Under the pieces are notes generated by a model that was not told the origin of the DNA, searched no databases, and worked only from the letters and a program-made list of their open reading frames with translations. The translations under genes and the position numbers were made by a program. From Flavobacterium luminosum (GTDB lineage Bacteria > Bacteroidota > Bacteroidia > Flavobacteriales > Flavobacteriaceae), in NCBI RefSeq assembly GCF_023635005.1, contig NZ_JAMLJM010000002.1, positions 124,001-188,000 on the forward strand: 64,000 nucleotides of DNA. Direction: 5' to 3'. Of this stretch, positions 8,460 through 16,380 are shown piece after piece. The first letter of the stretch is position 1, and every line of letters starts with the position of its first letter.

Positions 8460-9049
8460 AGAGAATCGGATTTTTAGCCTTGTTAATGGGCGTTTTGATG
8501 AGTTTTACGAATCCTACGGGATACAAAGTAGGCGATAAGGCTACTGATTTTAAATTAAAATCGGTTGACAATAAAATGTACAGTATGGCTGATTACAAAG
8601 ATGCGAAAGGTTTTATCGTCGTTTTTACTTGTAATCATTGTCCGTATGCAGTGAAATATGAAGATCGAATTATCGATTTAGCTAAGAAATACAAATCAAA
8701 AGGTTATGTTTTGTTAGCAATTAATCCAAATGATCCTGCAGCGCAACCTGAAGATAGTTTTGAGTTGATGCAAAAAAGAGCAAAAGAGAAAAAGTTCACT
8801 TTCCCGTATTTGTTTGATGAAGGTCAGAAAATCTATCCGCAATATGGCGCAACGAAAACACCTCACGTATTTTTACTAGACAAAAATTTAATTGTGAAAT
8901 ATATTGGTGCTATCGATGATAATGTGGAAGATGCTTCTCAAGTAAAAGAAAAATATTTAGAAAACGCCATTGCTGCTTTGGAAAAAGGGCAAGAGCCAAC
9001 ACCAAATACTACAAAAGCTATTGGTTGTTCTATCAAGGTTAAAAAGTAA
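8456..9049 (+). CDS. Secreted peroxiredoxin-like/thioredoxin-family protein (CNHCP motif)
   Basis: A 197-residue protein with an N-terminal hydrophobic leader (MKRIGFLALLMGVLMSF) and an AhpC/TSA-like fold: GDKATDFKLKSVD, then the redox centre FTCNHCPYA with Cys59 and Cys62, and a cis-Pro in TKTPHVFLLD. This CNHCP group is common in Bacteroidetes and annotated as thioredoxin family. It is translationally coupled to the TlpA-like gene, suggesting a shared redox task in the cell envelope. Substrates are unknown. A perfect palindromic terminator follows the stop codon. Confidence 0.88.
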   Translation: MKRIGFLALLMGVLMSFTNPTGYKVGDKATDFKLKSVDNKMYSMADYKDAKGFIVVFTCNHCPYAVKYEDRIIDLAKKYKSKGYVLLAINPNDPAAQPEDSFELMQKRAKEKKFTFPYLFDEGQKIYPQYGATKTPHVFLLDKNLIVKYIGAIDDNVEDASQVKEKYLENAIAALEKGQEPTPNTTKAIGCSIKVKK

Positions 9050-9051
9050 TT

Positions 9052-9085
9052 AAAAAAGGGCGAAACAATTGTTTCGCCCTTTTTT
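9052..9085. terminator. Bidirectional rho-independent terminator
   Basis: A 34-nt perfect palindrome (core GGGCGAAACAATTGTTTCGCCC, written here by its arms GGGCGAAAC and GTTTCGCCC) is bounded by A6 and T6. It sits between the convergent thioredoxin-like and heme A synthase genes and can terminate both. Confidence 0.93.
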
Positions 9086-9089
9086 AATT

Positions 9090-10109
9090 TTATTTACTAA
9101 ATCTGTGTAAGGTAAATGTCATGGCTGTTAATAAAAAGAACGCCATGATTTGATGCGCTAATCCTAACCAAAGCGGTACATGGAATAACAAAGTAAAGAT
9201 TCCTAAGATGAATTGGATGAACACAAAAACCAGTAAAGTTTTTACGCCATTATCTTGTGCTTTGTCCAATGCAAATTTTCTACTTTTTATAAATAAGAAA
9301 ACAATCATTCCAACTACCACATAAGCAAATGTTCGGTGAATGAATTGTACACCACTTTTTCCTTCGGTAAACGATAAAAGTAAATTCGATTGTTCTAATC
9401 GGATACTTTCATGGAAGAATTGTCCGTCGCTCATTAATGGCCAATGATTGTGAATCAATCCTGCATTTAATCCTGCCACAAATCCACCGTAAATAATTTG
9501 AAGGATTAAAATTACCAAAGCAATTCGGGCAATTTTTCGCAATTCTACAATAGGTGATTTTCTTTCAGGATAAATTAAATCTAACGCCACCCATAGTGTG
9601 TAAGCAAACGTAATGAAAGCAAACGTTAAGTGAATCGCTAATCTGAAGTGGCTCACATCCGGCATGTCTTTCAAACCGCTGGCTACCATAAACCAACCCA
9701 AAAATCCTTGAAATGCACCCATTCCCAATAGAATGATACATTTTTTAATCGTTGCTGCATCTAATTTCTTTTTAATTAAGAAGTAAACGAATGGAATGAT
9801 GAAAACCATTCCAATAATACGTCCGATAAATCGGTGAAACCATTCCCAAAAGAAAATAAATTTATAATCGTCTAATTGAAAATCTTTGTGCTTATTGATA
9901 AGTTGATATTCTGGGTATTTTTTGTATTCTTCAAAAGCTTCCACCCATTTTTCTTCACTCATTGGTGGAAAAGTATCATTAATCAAATGCCAATCGGTCA
10001 TCGATAAACCAGAGTTGGTTAAACGAGTTATTCCCCCAACAGTTACCATGATAAATAACAAAACACATCCAGAAAGTAGCCAATAAATGACTGATTTATT
10101 TGTTTTCAT
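9090..10109 (-). CDS. ctaA: Heme A synthase, COX15/CtaA family
   Basis: A 339-residue polytopic membrane protein with about eight helices. It carries the family N-terminus GGITRLTNSGLSMTDW and the conserved heme-ligand histidines in WEWFHRFIGR, VSHFRLAIHL, QFIHRTFAY and LAHQIMAF. It oxidises the C8 methyl of heme O to the formyl group of heme A for aa3-type oxidases. The ATG at 10109 is preferred over one nine codons upstream because the extension (GCFLNIKK) is unlike the family. A TAAATTTG -7 element lies 25 bp upstream. No cytochrome oxidase genes are nearby. Confidence 0.93.
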   Translation of the reverse strand: MKTNKSVIYWLLSGCVLLFIMVTVGGITRLTNSGLSMTDWHLINDTFPPMSEEKWVEAFEEYKKYPEYQLINKHKDFQLDDYKFIFFWEWFHRFIGRIIGMVFIIPFVYFLIKKKLDAATIKKCIILLGMGAFQGFLGWFMVASGLKDMPDVSHFRLAIHLTFAFITFAYTLWVALDLIYPERKSPIVELRKIARIALVILILQIIYGGFVAGLNAGLIHNHWPLMSDGQFFHESIRLEQSNLLLSFTEGKSGVQFIHRTFAYVVVGMIVFLFIKSRKFALDKAQDNGVKTLLVFVFIQFILGIFTLLFHVPLWLGLAHQIMAFFLLTAMTFTLHRFSK

Positions 10110-10133
10110 TTTTTTGATATTCAAAAAGCACCC

Positions 10134-10141
10134 CAAATTTA
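10134..10141 (-). promoter_or_regulatory. Putative -7 element of ctaA promoter
   Basis: On the minus strand it reads TAAATTTG, an exact TAnnTTTG match, 24 bp before the chosen ctaA start codon. No well-spaced -33 TTG was found. Confidence 0.5.
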
Positions 10142-10182
10142 CGTAATGCTCATTTGAAAAGTGCTTTAACAGATTATAATTT

Positions 10183-11598
10183 TTATACTTTTTTCAATCC
10201 CATTTTTGAAGCTTTGTTCAAGACGAAAGTTTTTGCCGCTTCATACTCGTTTGGAATTTCTCCTTCCAAAATAGCTTCTTTTACCGCTTCTTTTAAAACA
10301 CCAATTTCTCTACAAGGTTTCAAACCAAATAATTCCATGATTTCTTCACCAGAAATAGGCGGTTGAAATACGCGAACACGGTCTTTTTCTTCTACTTCCA
10401 CAATCTTTTCTTTTACGATGTCGAAGTTTTTGTGGTATTTCTGGAATTTTTTTGGATTTTTTGTTGTAATATCGGCTTTACACAAGGTCATCAAACTGTC
10501 AATATCTTCACCGGCATCAAAAACCAAACGACGAACGGCACTATCGGTCACAATATCTTCTGCAATCACAATAGGACGCGAACTCATCATCACCATTTTT
10601 TGAACGAATTTCATCTTATGATTCAAAGGCATGTGCAAACGCTCAAATATTTTTTTGACCATTTTTCCACCTAAAAATTCATGTCCGTGAAACGTCCAAC
10701 CTTGTTTTTTGTTGAATCTTTTGGTTGGTGCTTTGCCAATATCATGCAACAGCGCTGCCCAACGCAACCAAACATCATCAGTATTTGGACAAATATTATC
10801 TACTACTTCTAACGTGTGATAAAAATTGTTTTTATGGGTATGACCTTCGACTTCTTCTACATTATTTAAAGCGGTAAGTTCAGGTAAAATAATATCTAAT
10901 AAACCAGTTTGGTACAAATGTAAAAACCCGATAGAAGGTTTTTTAGAAGCTAAAATTTTATGCAATTCATCAACAATTCGTTCACCTGAAATGATATGGA
11001 TTCGGTCTTTGTTTTTAGAAATAGCTTCTAAAGATTTAGATTCGATTTCGAAATTCAATTGAGTGGCAAAACGAATCGCACGCATCATACGCAACGGATC
11101 ATCCGAATAGGTGATGTCAGGATTTAAAGGCGTTTTGATAATTTTGTTTTTCAAATCTTCCACACCATTAAACGGATCTATTAAATCACCATAGTTTTCA
11201 GAATTTAGAGAAAAAGCCAAGGCATTTATTGTAAAATCGCGTCTTTCTTGGTCGTCTTTTAAGGTCCCATTTTCTACGAAAGGATTTCGGCTATCGTGGG
11301 TGTACGATTCTTTTCTAGCGCCTACAAATTCCACATCGATATCATCGTAACGCAACATCGCGGTTCCATAGTTTTTAAAAACTTGTACTTTTGGATGGAA
11401 TGGAATTAATTCGGAAACTTTTAAAGCCAATTCGATTCCGCTACCAACAGCAACGATATCAATATCTTTTTTATGATCTCGGTTTAATAAAATGTCGCGT
11501 ACAAAACCACCAATAACATAACATTCCAAGTTGAGTTCTTGAGCTGCTTGTGAAATGATTTTGAAGATAGTATGTTCTAAATGTTGTTTGTAATTCAT
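10183..11598 (-). CDS. CCA tRNA nucleotidyltransferase/poly(A) polymerase-type enzyme with HD domain
   Basis: A 471-residue class II nucleotidyltransferase. The head domain has GGFVRDILL and the metal-binding DIDIV pair, followed by the [11 protein letters not shown] and [13 protein letters not shown] motifs that bind nucleotide. A C-terminal HD domain ([22 protein letters not shown]) suggests added phosphohydrolase activity. In Bacteroidetes this architecture is annotated as the tRNA CCA-adding enzyme. Sequence alone does not exclude poly(A) polymerase activity. It is transcribed in the same direction as the genes upstream on the minus strand. Confidence 0.88.
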   Translation of the reverse strand: MNYKQHLEHTIFKIISQAAQELNLECYVIGGFVRDILLNRDHKKDIDIVAVGSGIELALKVSELIPFHPKVQVFKNYGTAMLRYDDIDVEFVGARKESYTHDSRNPFVENGTLKDDQERRDFTINALAFSLNSENYGDLIDPFNGVEDLKNKIIKTPLNPDITYSDDPLRMMRAIRFATQLNFEIESKSLEAISKNKDRIHIISGERIVDELHKILASKKPSIGFLHLYQTGLLDIILPELTALNNVEEVEGHTHKNNFYHTLEVVDNICPNTDDVWLRWAALLHDIGKAPTKRFNKKQGWTFHGHEFLGGKMVKKIFERLHMPLNHKMKFVQKMVMMSSRPIVIAEDIVTDSAVRRLVFDAGEDIDSLMTLCKADITTKNPKKFQKYHKNFDIVKEKIVEVEEKDRVRVFQPPISGEEIMELFGLKPCREIGVLKEAVKEAILEGEIPNEYEAAKTFVLNKASKMGLKKV

Positions 11599-11604
11599 GT
11601 TAGT

Positions 11605-11622
11605 ACCGCAGATTCGCAGATT
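11605..11622. repeat. Left 18-bp inverted repeat flanking the GxxExxY gene
   Basis: ACCGCAGATTCGCAGATT is the exact reverse complement of the copy at 12020-12037. It also contains a short internal direct repeat of GCAGATT. Together the two copies bound a 433-bp segment holding a single gene. Confidence 0.9.
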
Positions 11623-11624
11623 TT

Positions 11625-12008
11625 TTATTTTTTTGAAAGTGCAACTCTTTTGTGTTCAAGTGAGATAGAATTAAAATTAACTAAAAGTGCTAATTCATTT
11701 CCTGAAACTTTCAAATAATTTAAATATTGATTGTAGTGAGCATTGTTAAAACAATCAACAGTTTTTATTTCTAATATAATTTCGTTAAAAACTACAAAAT
11801 CAGCATAAAACTTATGTTTTAACACAGTATTTTTATAGTTCACTAAATATTCTTTTTCTCTTTCGTATGGAATGTTTACTTGTTGAAACTCAAATTCAAT
11901 AGCATCTTTGTATACAATTTCAGAAAATCCTTTTCCTAAATTTTTATGGACTTCAAATAGAATTCCAATAATTTGGTAGGTTTTGTCTTTATATAAAAAA
12001 TCATCCAT
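11625..12008 (-). CDS. GxxExxY protein (PD-(D/E)XK nuclease-fold family)
   Basis: A 127-residue protein with the naming motif GFSEIVY at residues 27-33, which fits GxxExxY, and a PD-(D/E)XK-like active site: Asp70 in YADFVV and Glu80-x-Lys82 in ILEIKTV. The family is widespread in Bacteroidetes, is predicted to have a restriction-endonuclease-like fold, and has no established function. The gene lies between two perfect 18-bp inverted repeats (11605-11622 and 12020-12037), tucked between two conserved tRNA-modification or tRNA-processing genes, consistent with insertion as a small mobile cassette. Confidence 0.88.
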   Translation of the reverse strand: MDDFLYKDKTYQIIGILFEVHKNLGKGFSEIVYKDAIEFEFQQVNIPYEREKEYLVNYKNTVLKHKFYADFVVFNEIILEIKTVDCFNNAHYNQYLNYLKVSGNELALLVNFNSISLEHKRVALSKK

Positions 12009-12019
12009 AATGCTATTTT

Positions 12020-12037
12020 AATCTGCGAATCTGCGGT
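12020..12037. repeat. Right 18-bp inverted repeat flanking the GxxExxY gene
   Basis: AATCTGCGAATCTGCGGT is the perfect inverted mate of 11605-11622. It lies 11 bp upstream of the GxxExxY ATG and 5 bp past the stop of the tsaC/sua5 gene. A T6ATTT string follows both copies on the plus strand, but that is weak evidence for a target duplication in such AT-rich DNA. Confidence 0.9.
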
Positions 12038-12042
12038 GTTTT

Positions 12043-12612
12043 TTATTTGCGAATCACTTTTACCTGACTATCCAAACCTAATTTAATTATCGTAGAAGGA
12101 TTTTGGGAAATTTTGTCGTGGTGCAAATTTACTACATAGTCGACACCTTTTATAATTTCAGGACTGATTTCTTTAAAAGATTTTGGGGTAGGTTGTCCCG
12201 ATATATTTGCTGAGGTGGAAACCAATGGTTTTTTCATACGTTCCATTAGTTTAAAGCAAAAAGGCTCGGTTACGATGCGAACCCCCAAAGTGTTGTCTTC
12301 TGCCACGATATTCTTAGCTACATTTCGAGGATTGTCCAAAATTAATGTAGTTGGTTTTTCTGATAAATCTAAAATTTGCCATGCCACTTCTGGAATATCT
12401 TTAAAAACATTGTACATCATGCGTTCGCCATTCATTAAAACAATCATGCTTTTGGTTTCTTCGCGTTGTTTTAAAGCATAGATTTTTTTCACGGCTTCTT
12501 CATTAGTAGCATCGCATCCAATTCCCCAAACTGTGTCGGTTGGATACAAAATGATGCCACCGTTTTTTATAATTTCAAATGCGTTATGTACTTCGGTATT
12601 GATATCAGCCAT
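12043..12612 (-). CDS. L-threonylcarbamoyladenylate synthase (Sua5/YciO/YrdC family)
   Basis: A 189-residue YrdC-fold protein that makes threonylcarbamoyl-AMP for the t6A37 modification of ANN-decoding tRNAs. Diagnostic features are GGIILYPTDTVWGIGCDA near the N-terminus, KSMIVLM, and STSANISGQPTP in the second half. The ORF is open nine codons further, but the ATG at 12612 (MADINTEV) matches family starts and has a TAAATTTG -7 element 14 bp upstream. It belongs to the short YrdC type without the Sua5 C-terminal domain. Confidence 0.92.
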   Translation of the reverse strand: MADINTEVHNAFEIIKNGGIILYPTDTVWGIGCDATNEEAVKKIYALKQREETKSMIVLMNGERMMYNVFKDIPEVAWQILDLSEKPTTLILDNPRNVAKNIVAEDNTLGVRIVTEPFCFKLMERMKKPLVSTSANISGQPTPKSFKEISPEIIKGVDYVVNLHHDKISQNPSTIIKLGLDSQVKVIRK

Positions 12613-12626
12613 AATGTTATTTTTTG

Positions 12627-12634
12627 CAAATTTA
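12627..12634 (-). promoter_or_regulatory. Putative -7 element of the tsaC/sua5-type gene
   Basis: It reads TAAATTTG on the minus strand, an exact TAnnTTTG match, with the start codon 14 bp downstream, a plausible short leader. The -33 element is not clear. Confidence 0.5.
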
Positions 12635-12685
12635 ATCAAAGTCAGATTATTTTTACTTTTAAATTTTTTTTGTTAAGAATATTGA

Positions 12686-12693
12686 TACTTTTG
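12686..12693 (+). promoter_or_regulatory. Putative -7 element for the first glycan locus
   Basis: TACTTTTG matches TAnnTTTG and lies 26 bp before the ATG of the glycosyltransferase gene at 12720. A TTG at 12670-12672 is closer (13 bp) than the usual 17-23 bp spacing. Confidence 0.5.
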
Positions 12694-12719
12694 TTAAAAA
12701 ACTAACTTGATTTTTATTA

Positions 12720-13832
12720 ATGAGATTATTACAAATAACAGCTTCAAAAGGATGGAGAGGTCATGAACAAAAAATTATTTATTTATATGAAGCATTCAGA
12801 GATTATGGTTACGTGAAAGATCAATGGATTATTTGCCCTAAAGATTCCGAAACCTTTAAAGCTGCAGTAAAAGGGGGAATGCAGGTTTATGGGTGTGATA
12901 TTAAGTCGGAATATGATTTAAAATTTGCGAAATATCTTAAAAACTTTACTGATAAGCATAAGGTAGATGTAATTTTTATTCACAATAGCGAATCACATAC
13001 TCTTGCGGTTTTATCTTCTATTCTTTTTAAATTAAAAGTTCCTATGGTGTTGTGTAGAACATTGATAAAAAGAGTGGATACAAATTTTTTTAGAAAATGG
13101 AAGTACAATTATTCAGGAATTAAAAAAATAATTTGTGTTTCTCAGCCAGTAGTAGACGTTTTAAAATATGCTGTAAAAGATCATAATAAATTATGTGTTG
13201 TAGGTAGTGTTACCGATATACAAAAATTTAAAAAACAATCTCAAATTGGCATTTTACACCAAGAATTTAACATTCCTAATGATTACAAAATTATTGGAAA
13301 TATTGCCGCCTTTACCGGATTTAAAGACCATGTAACATGGGTAAAAGTTGTTGCTGAATTGGTTAAGAGGGGGACTAAGGCTAAATATGTTTTAGTTGGA
13401 GAAGGACCATTAGAAAACGAAATAAGGTCTCAGATCAAAGAGCTCGGTTTAGAAAATGAAATTATTTTCACAGGTTTCCGAAAAGACATACCTGAAATTT
13501 TACCGGAATTCGATTTGTTTATGTTCACCTCAAACAATGAGCCTACCGGAGGGGTATTGTTAGAATCATATGCTTGTAGAGTGCCAATTGTAGCAGCTAA
13601 TGCCGGAGGGATTCCAGAAGTGGTCATAGACAACGAAACTGGCCTACTTGCTGAAGTTGGCAATCCCATCGATTTTGCAGATAAAGTACAATTGTTGTTA
13701 TATAATGAAGTACTGCAAAAAAGATTGACAGAAAATGGATATGAATTCTTGAAACAAAATTTTATCAAAGAAATAATAGCCAGAAAAATGTTTGACGAAC
13801 TTAATGAAGTAATTATTAAAACTCTTAACTAA
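12720..13832 (+). CDS. Glycosyltransferase family 4 (GT-B fold)
   Basis: A 370-residue cytoplasmic glycosyltransferase. The N-terminal half is divergent (MRLLQITASKGWRGHEQKI). The C-terminal Glycos_transf_1 domain has GNIAAFTGFKDH, YVLVGEGPLE, IIFTGFRKDIPEIL, and the donor-binding E-x7-E motif in EPTGGVLLESYACRVPIVAANAGGIPE, given here by its key residues Glu-Pro-Thr-Gly-Gly and Glu-Ser. Donor and acceptor are unknown. It opens the first surface-glycan locus and is directly followed by the TupA-like gene, probably in one transcript. Confidence 0.9.
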   Translation: MRLLQITASKGWRGHEQKIIYLYEAFRDYGYVKDQWIICPKDSETFKAAVKGGMQVYGCDIKSEYDLKFAKYLKNFTDKHKVDVIFIHNSESHTLAVLSSILFKLKVPMVLCRTLIKRVDTNFFRKWKYNYSGIKKIICVSQPVVDVLKYAVKDHNKLCVVGSVTDIQKFKKQSQIGILHQEFNIPNDYKIIGNIAAFTGFKDHVTWVKVVAELVKRGTKAKYVLVGEGPLENEIRSQIKELGLENEIIFTGFRKDIPEILPEFDLFMFTSNNEPTGGVLLESYACRVPIVAANAGGIPEVVIDNETGLLAEVGNPIDFADKVQLLLYNEVLQKRLTENGYEFLKQNFIKEIIARKMFDELNEVIIKTLN

Positions 13833-14717
13833 TTGAAATTCTTTAAAAGAAAATATTACCAACTTTATTTGAAATTCCTTGAAAGTTTTTCAAAAAACGA
13901 TGTTTTATTCTGTAAAACGAAATATTATTATAATAATAATTTGCCTTTGAATCTTGATCAACCGATAGAGTTTATGGAAAAAATTCAATGGCTAAAATTG
14001 TATTATTATAAAGAGAAGTTTGGAAATTTGGTTGATAAATATGAAGTAAGAAATTTTGTTGAAAGTAAAATAGGAGCATCTTATTTGAATCCTATCATTG
14101 GGGTTTTTAATTCAGTTGAAGTTATCGATTTCAAAAGTTTGCCGAAACAATTTGTAATCAAGGGCACACATGGTTCAGGTTATAATATAATTGTTAAGGA
14201 TAAAAATTCTATTAACGAAAAAGGAATTAAAAAAGAATTGTATCAATTTCTAAATGAAAATTATTTTTTTAGGAATAGAGAATATATTTATAAGGAAGTC
14301 CCACCAAGATTGATAGTCGAAAATTATATTTCTGAATTGGATTCAGACGAGTTGATTGATTATAAATTCTATACTTTTCATGGAGTTCCAAAATATGTTT
14401 TGGTTAAAAAAAACGAAAATGGAAAAAGTAAAAAATGTTTTTACGATTTAAATTGGACTAAAATTTATCCAGATTCAATTTCACAGGATTTTTTAGAAGA
14501 AGAAATAGCTAAACCAGAAAATTTAGATGAAATGATTACAGTAGCTAGAAAATTAGCCTCAGATTTTATATTTGTTCGGGTTGATTTGTATTATGTTTCA
14601 AGTAAAATTATTTTTGGAGAACTTACTTTTTTTCCAACGGCTGGAATGAAAAGATTTAAAATAGAACATTTCAATAAAGAACTAGGGGAAGCAATTATAC
14701 TTCCCGCTATAGCTTAA
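13833..14717 (+). CDS. TupA-like ATP-grasp protein
   Basis: A 294-residue protein similar to the ATPgrasp_TupA family (PF14305) found in capsule and teichuronopeptide loci. Family traits are PIEFMEKIQWLKLY near the N-terminus, FVIKGTHGSGYN as the phosphate-binding Lys/Gly loop, IDYKFYTFHG, and a C-terminal VRVDLYY...FGELTFFPTAG. ATP-grasp enzymes join carboxylates to amines, so an amide substituent on the glycan is possible. Translation appears to start at a TTG that immediately follows the previous stop codon; there is no in-frame ATG near the start. Confidence 0.82.
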   Translation: MKFFKRKYYQLYLKFLESFSKNDVLFCKTKYYYNNNLPLNLDQPIEFMEKIQWLKLYYYKEKFGNLVDKYEVRNFVESKIGASYLNPIIGVFNSVEVIDFKSLPKQFVIKGTHGSGYNIIVKDKNSINEKGIKKELYQFLNENYFFRNREYIYKEVPPRLIVENYISELDSDELIDYKFYTFHGVPKYVLVKKNENGKSKKCFYDLNWTKIYPDSISQDFLEEEIAKPENLDEMITVARKLASDFIFVRVDLYYVSSKIIFGELTFFPTAGMKRFKIEHFNKELGEAIILPAIA

Positions 14718-14810
14718 AAGTATTAGTTTTGGGATAGAAGTTTATTATTTTAATGTAGTTTGTTTTTAAAATAAATCGATTTCAAATCTATAAGATTACT
14801 AAAAACTAAT

Positions 14811-15608
14811 CTATAAGTATTGATTTATTCCTTTTTCAGCAAAAATTATTTTTTTCTCTCTAACTTCATCTTCAATAGCACTATTCAAATGAATATGACT
14901 TTTGTCTTGTTCTTTGTGATAAATATGAAATGCAATTCCAACGTTTTTTAAACGTTTCCCTTGGATCCCGATATTGTGCAGGCGTTGAATTAACTCTGAG
15001 TCATCAACTCCCCAACCTATTAAGCTTTCATTAAAACCATTGACCTTAACGAAATCCTCTTTCCAAAACGACATGTTACAACCTCTAAGTTTTGAAGAAC
15101 GTCTGTCATGAAGTTTAGCGAAATTCATGAAGAATGGGATTCGCAGTGTTCTTCCTCGTTTTTTGATTCCTTTGGAAAACAAATGGAATGAAGTGGTTTT
15201 ATTCTTGAAAATGGTTTCTAAAATCGATTTTTGGATATTTACTCTCGAACCAAATAAGTATACACCTTTTTCAGCGTAAGTTAAATGATCTTTTACAAAA
15301 TCAGGGTGCATGATGATATCGCCATCAATTTCAACAATGTATTCGTATTGCGCTTGTGCAATGGCTTTGTTCATTATTTTAGGCTTTTGATTGCCATTGT
15401 CTTCATGCCAAATGTGAATTAGTGGAACAGGAAACGATTTTTGAAAACGCTCTATCAGTAATCGTGTTTCTTTTCTAGAACCATCATCAGCAATAATTAC
15501 TTCGTTAGGTAAAATGCTTTGCTTGGTGATACTCAAAAGTAATAGTTCAAGTGCTTCGGGCCAATTATAAGTAGGAGTTACTAAGGAACATTTGGGATAT
15601 GATTTCAT
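14811..15608 (-). CDS. Glycosyltransferase family 2
   Basis: A 265-residue GT-A enzyme. The N-terminal nucleotide-binding strand SLVTPTYNWPEALELLL and IIADDGSRKET is followed by the metal-binding VEIDGDIIMHP, which provides the DxD-type motif. A second domain, with LRGCNMSFWKEDFVKVNGF and GWGVDDSELIQRL, matches the galactosyltransferase-like C-terminal region (Glyco_transf_7C). It closely resembles the enzyme at 18154 in layout. It is the last gene of a three-gene minus-strand group. Confidence 0.9.
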   Translation of the reverse strand: MKSYPKCSLVTPTYNWPEALELLLLSITKQSILPNEVIIADDGSRKETRLLIERFQKSFPVPLIHIWHEDNGNQKPKIMNKAIAQAQYEYIVEIDGDIIMHPDFVKDHLTYAEKGVYLFGSRVNIQKSILETIFKNKTTSFHLFSKGIKKRGRTLRIPFFMNFAKLHDRRSSKLRGCNMSFWKEDFVKVNGFNESLIGWGVDDSELIQRLHNIGIQGKRLKNVGIAFHIYHKEQDKSHIHLNSAIEDEVREKKIIFAEKGINQYL

Positions 15609-15654
15609 AGAAAAAAAATGTTTAAAAATATAAAATTATTCAATAAAAGTCAGC

Positions 15655-16380
15655 TTAATTGAAAATCGATTTTATTCTGTTTTTTAAAATTTTGATATGC
15701 CCTTTCATTCTATTAATCAAAGGAATTCTGAAGCCTAATCCATCTTTGCTAGTGTTTTTGCAAGGATTACATTTGCCGCAAGGTTGATTTTTCTTAGGAT
15801 TGTGACAAAACCACGTCAGTTTCATGATTTCGTACCAATTATTCTCTTTTACAATTTGTAAAGTTTCACTTTTTGATAAATGAAAAATAGGGAATTTAAA
15901 GTATTTAAAAACAGTATCTATTGTATCGTAAAGTTCTAGGTCTGTTGCTTCTGAACGACTAATAGTGGAATAATTTTTTTCAAAAATATTTCCAAAAGAA
16001 TTCAAACTGGAATCTTTATCAAAGCTCATTTCGACATCTTTTAGGTCATACATTTTACAAAATTCAGCTAACCAAATGTATTGACTTCCAATTTTCACTT
16101 TGGAGTTAAATTTGTTATATCCTGTAAGGATTTCATCGTTTTTAACTAAACTATCTTTTTCTTCAAATCGAATAGGAAGTATCAATGCTGCATTTGTAGG
16201 AAACTGTTCTTTTATTTTCGCTTGAATGTTTTCTAATGCTTTTAACTCATGTTGCAAAGATTTTCTTTTTCGGTCAATAATGTAAATAGGTTGAACAGTT
16301 TTCTTTTCAATCAAGATAATTTGGAGTAGACGAAAGGTAGAATCCCAACCGCTAGTCCATAATAAAAGTATTGGTTCCAT
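15655..16380 (-). CDS. QueC-like PP-loop ATPase in a glycan locus
   Basis: A 241-residue protein with an N-terminal PP-loop (LLWTSGWDSTF, residues 7-16) and a four-cysteine zinc motif near the C-terminus (Cys192, Cys201, Cys204, Cys207 in C-x8-CGKC-xx-C). The preceding LTW and the CGKC spacing match 7-cyano-7-deazaguanine synthase (QueC), which activates a carboxylate with ATP. However, the canonical SGGxDS is changed to SGWDS and there are no queuosine genes nearby. It abuts the rhamnosyltransferase-like gene (stop and ATG adjacent), so it belongs to the glycan operon. The substrate is unknown; modification of a sugar carboxylate is a speculation. Confidence 0.7.
   Translation of the reverse strand: MEPILLLWTSGWDSTFRLLQIILIEKKTVQPIYIIDRKRKSLQHELKALENIQAKIKEQFPTNAALILPIRFEEKDSLVKNDEILTGYNKFNSKVKIGSQYIWLAEFCKMYDLKDVEMSFDKDSSLNSFGNIFEKNYSTISRSEATDLELYDTIDTVFKYFKFPIFHLSKSETLQIVKENNWYEIMKLTWFCHNPKKNQPCGKCNPCKNTSKDGLGFRIPLINRMKGHIKILKNRIKSIFN

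Noticed and set aside
14793..14812. Hairpin AGATTA/TAATCT after the TupA-like gene
   Set aside because: A 6-bp AT-rich stem with no T run; likely chance in AT-rich DNA.
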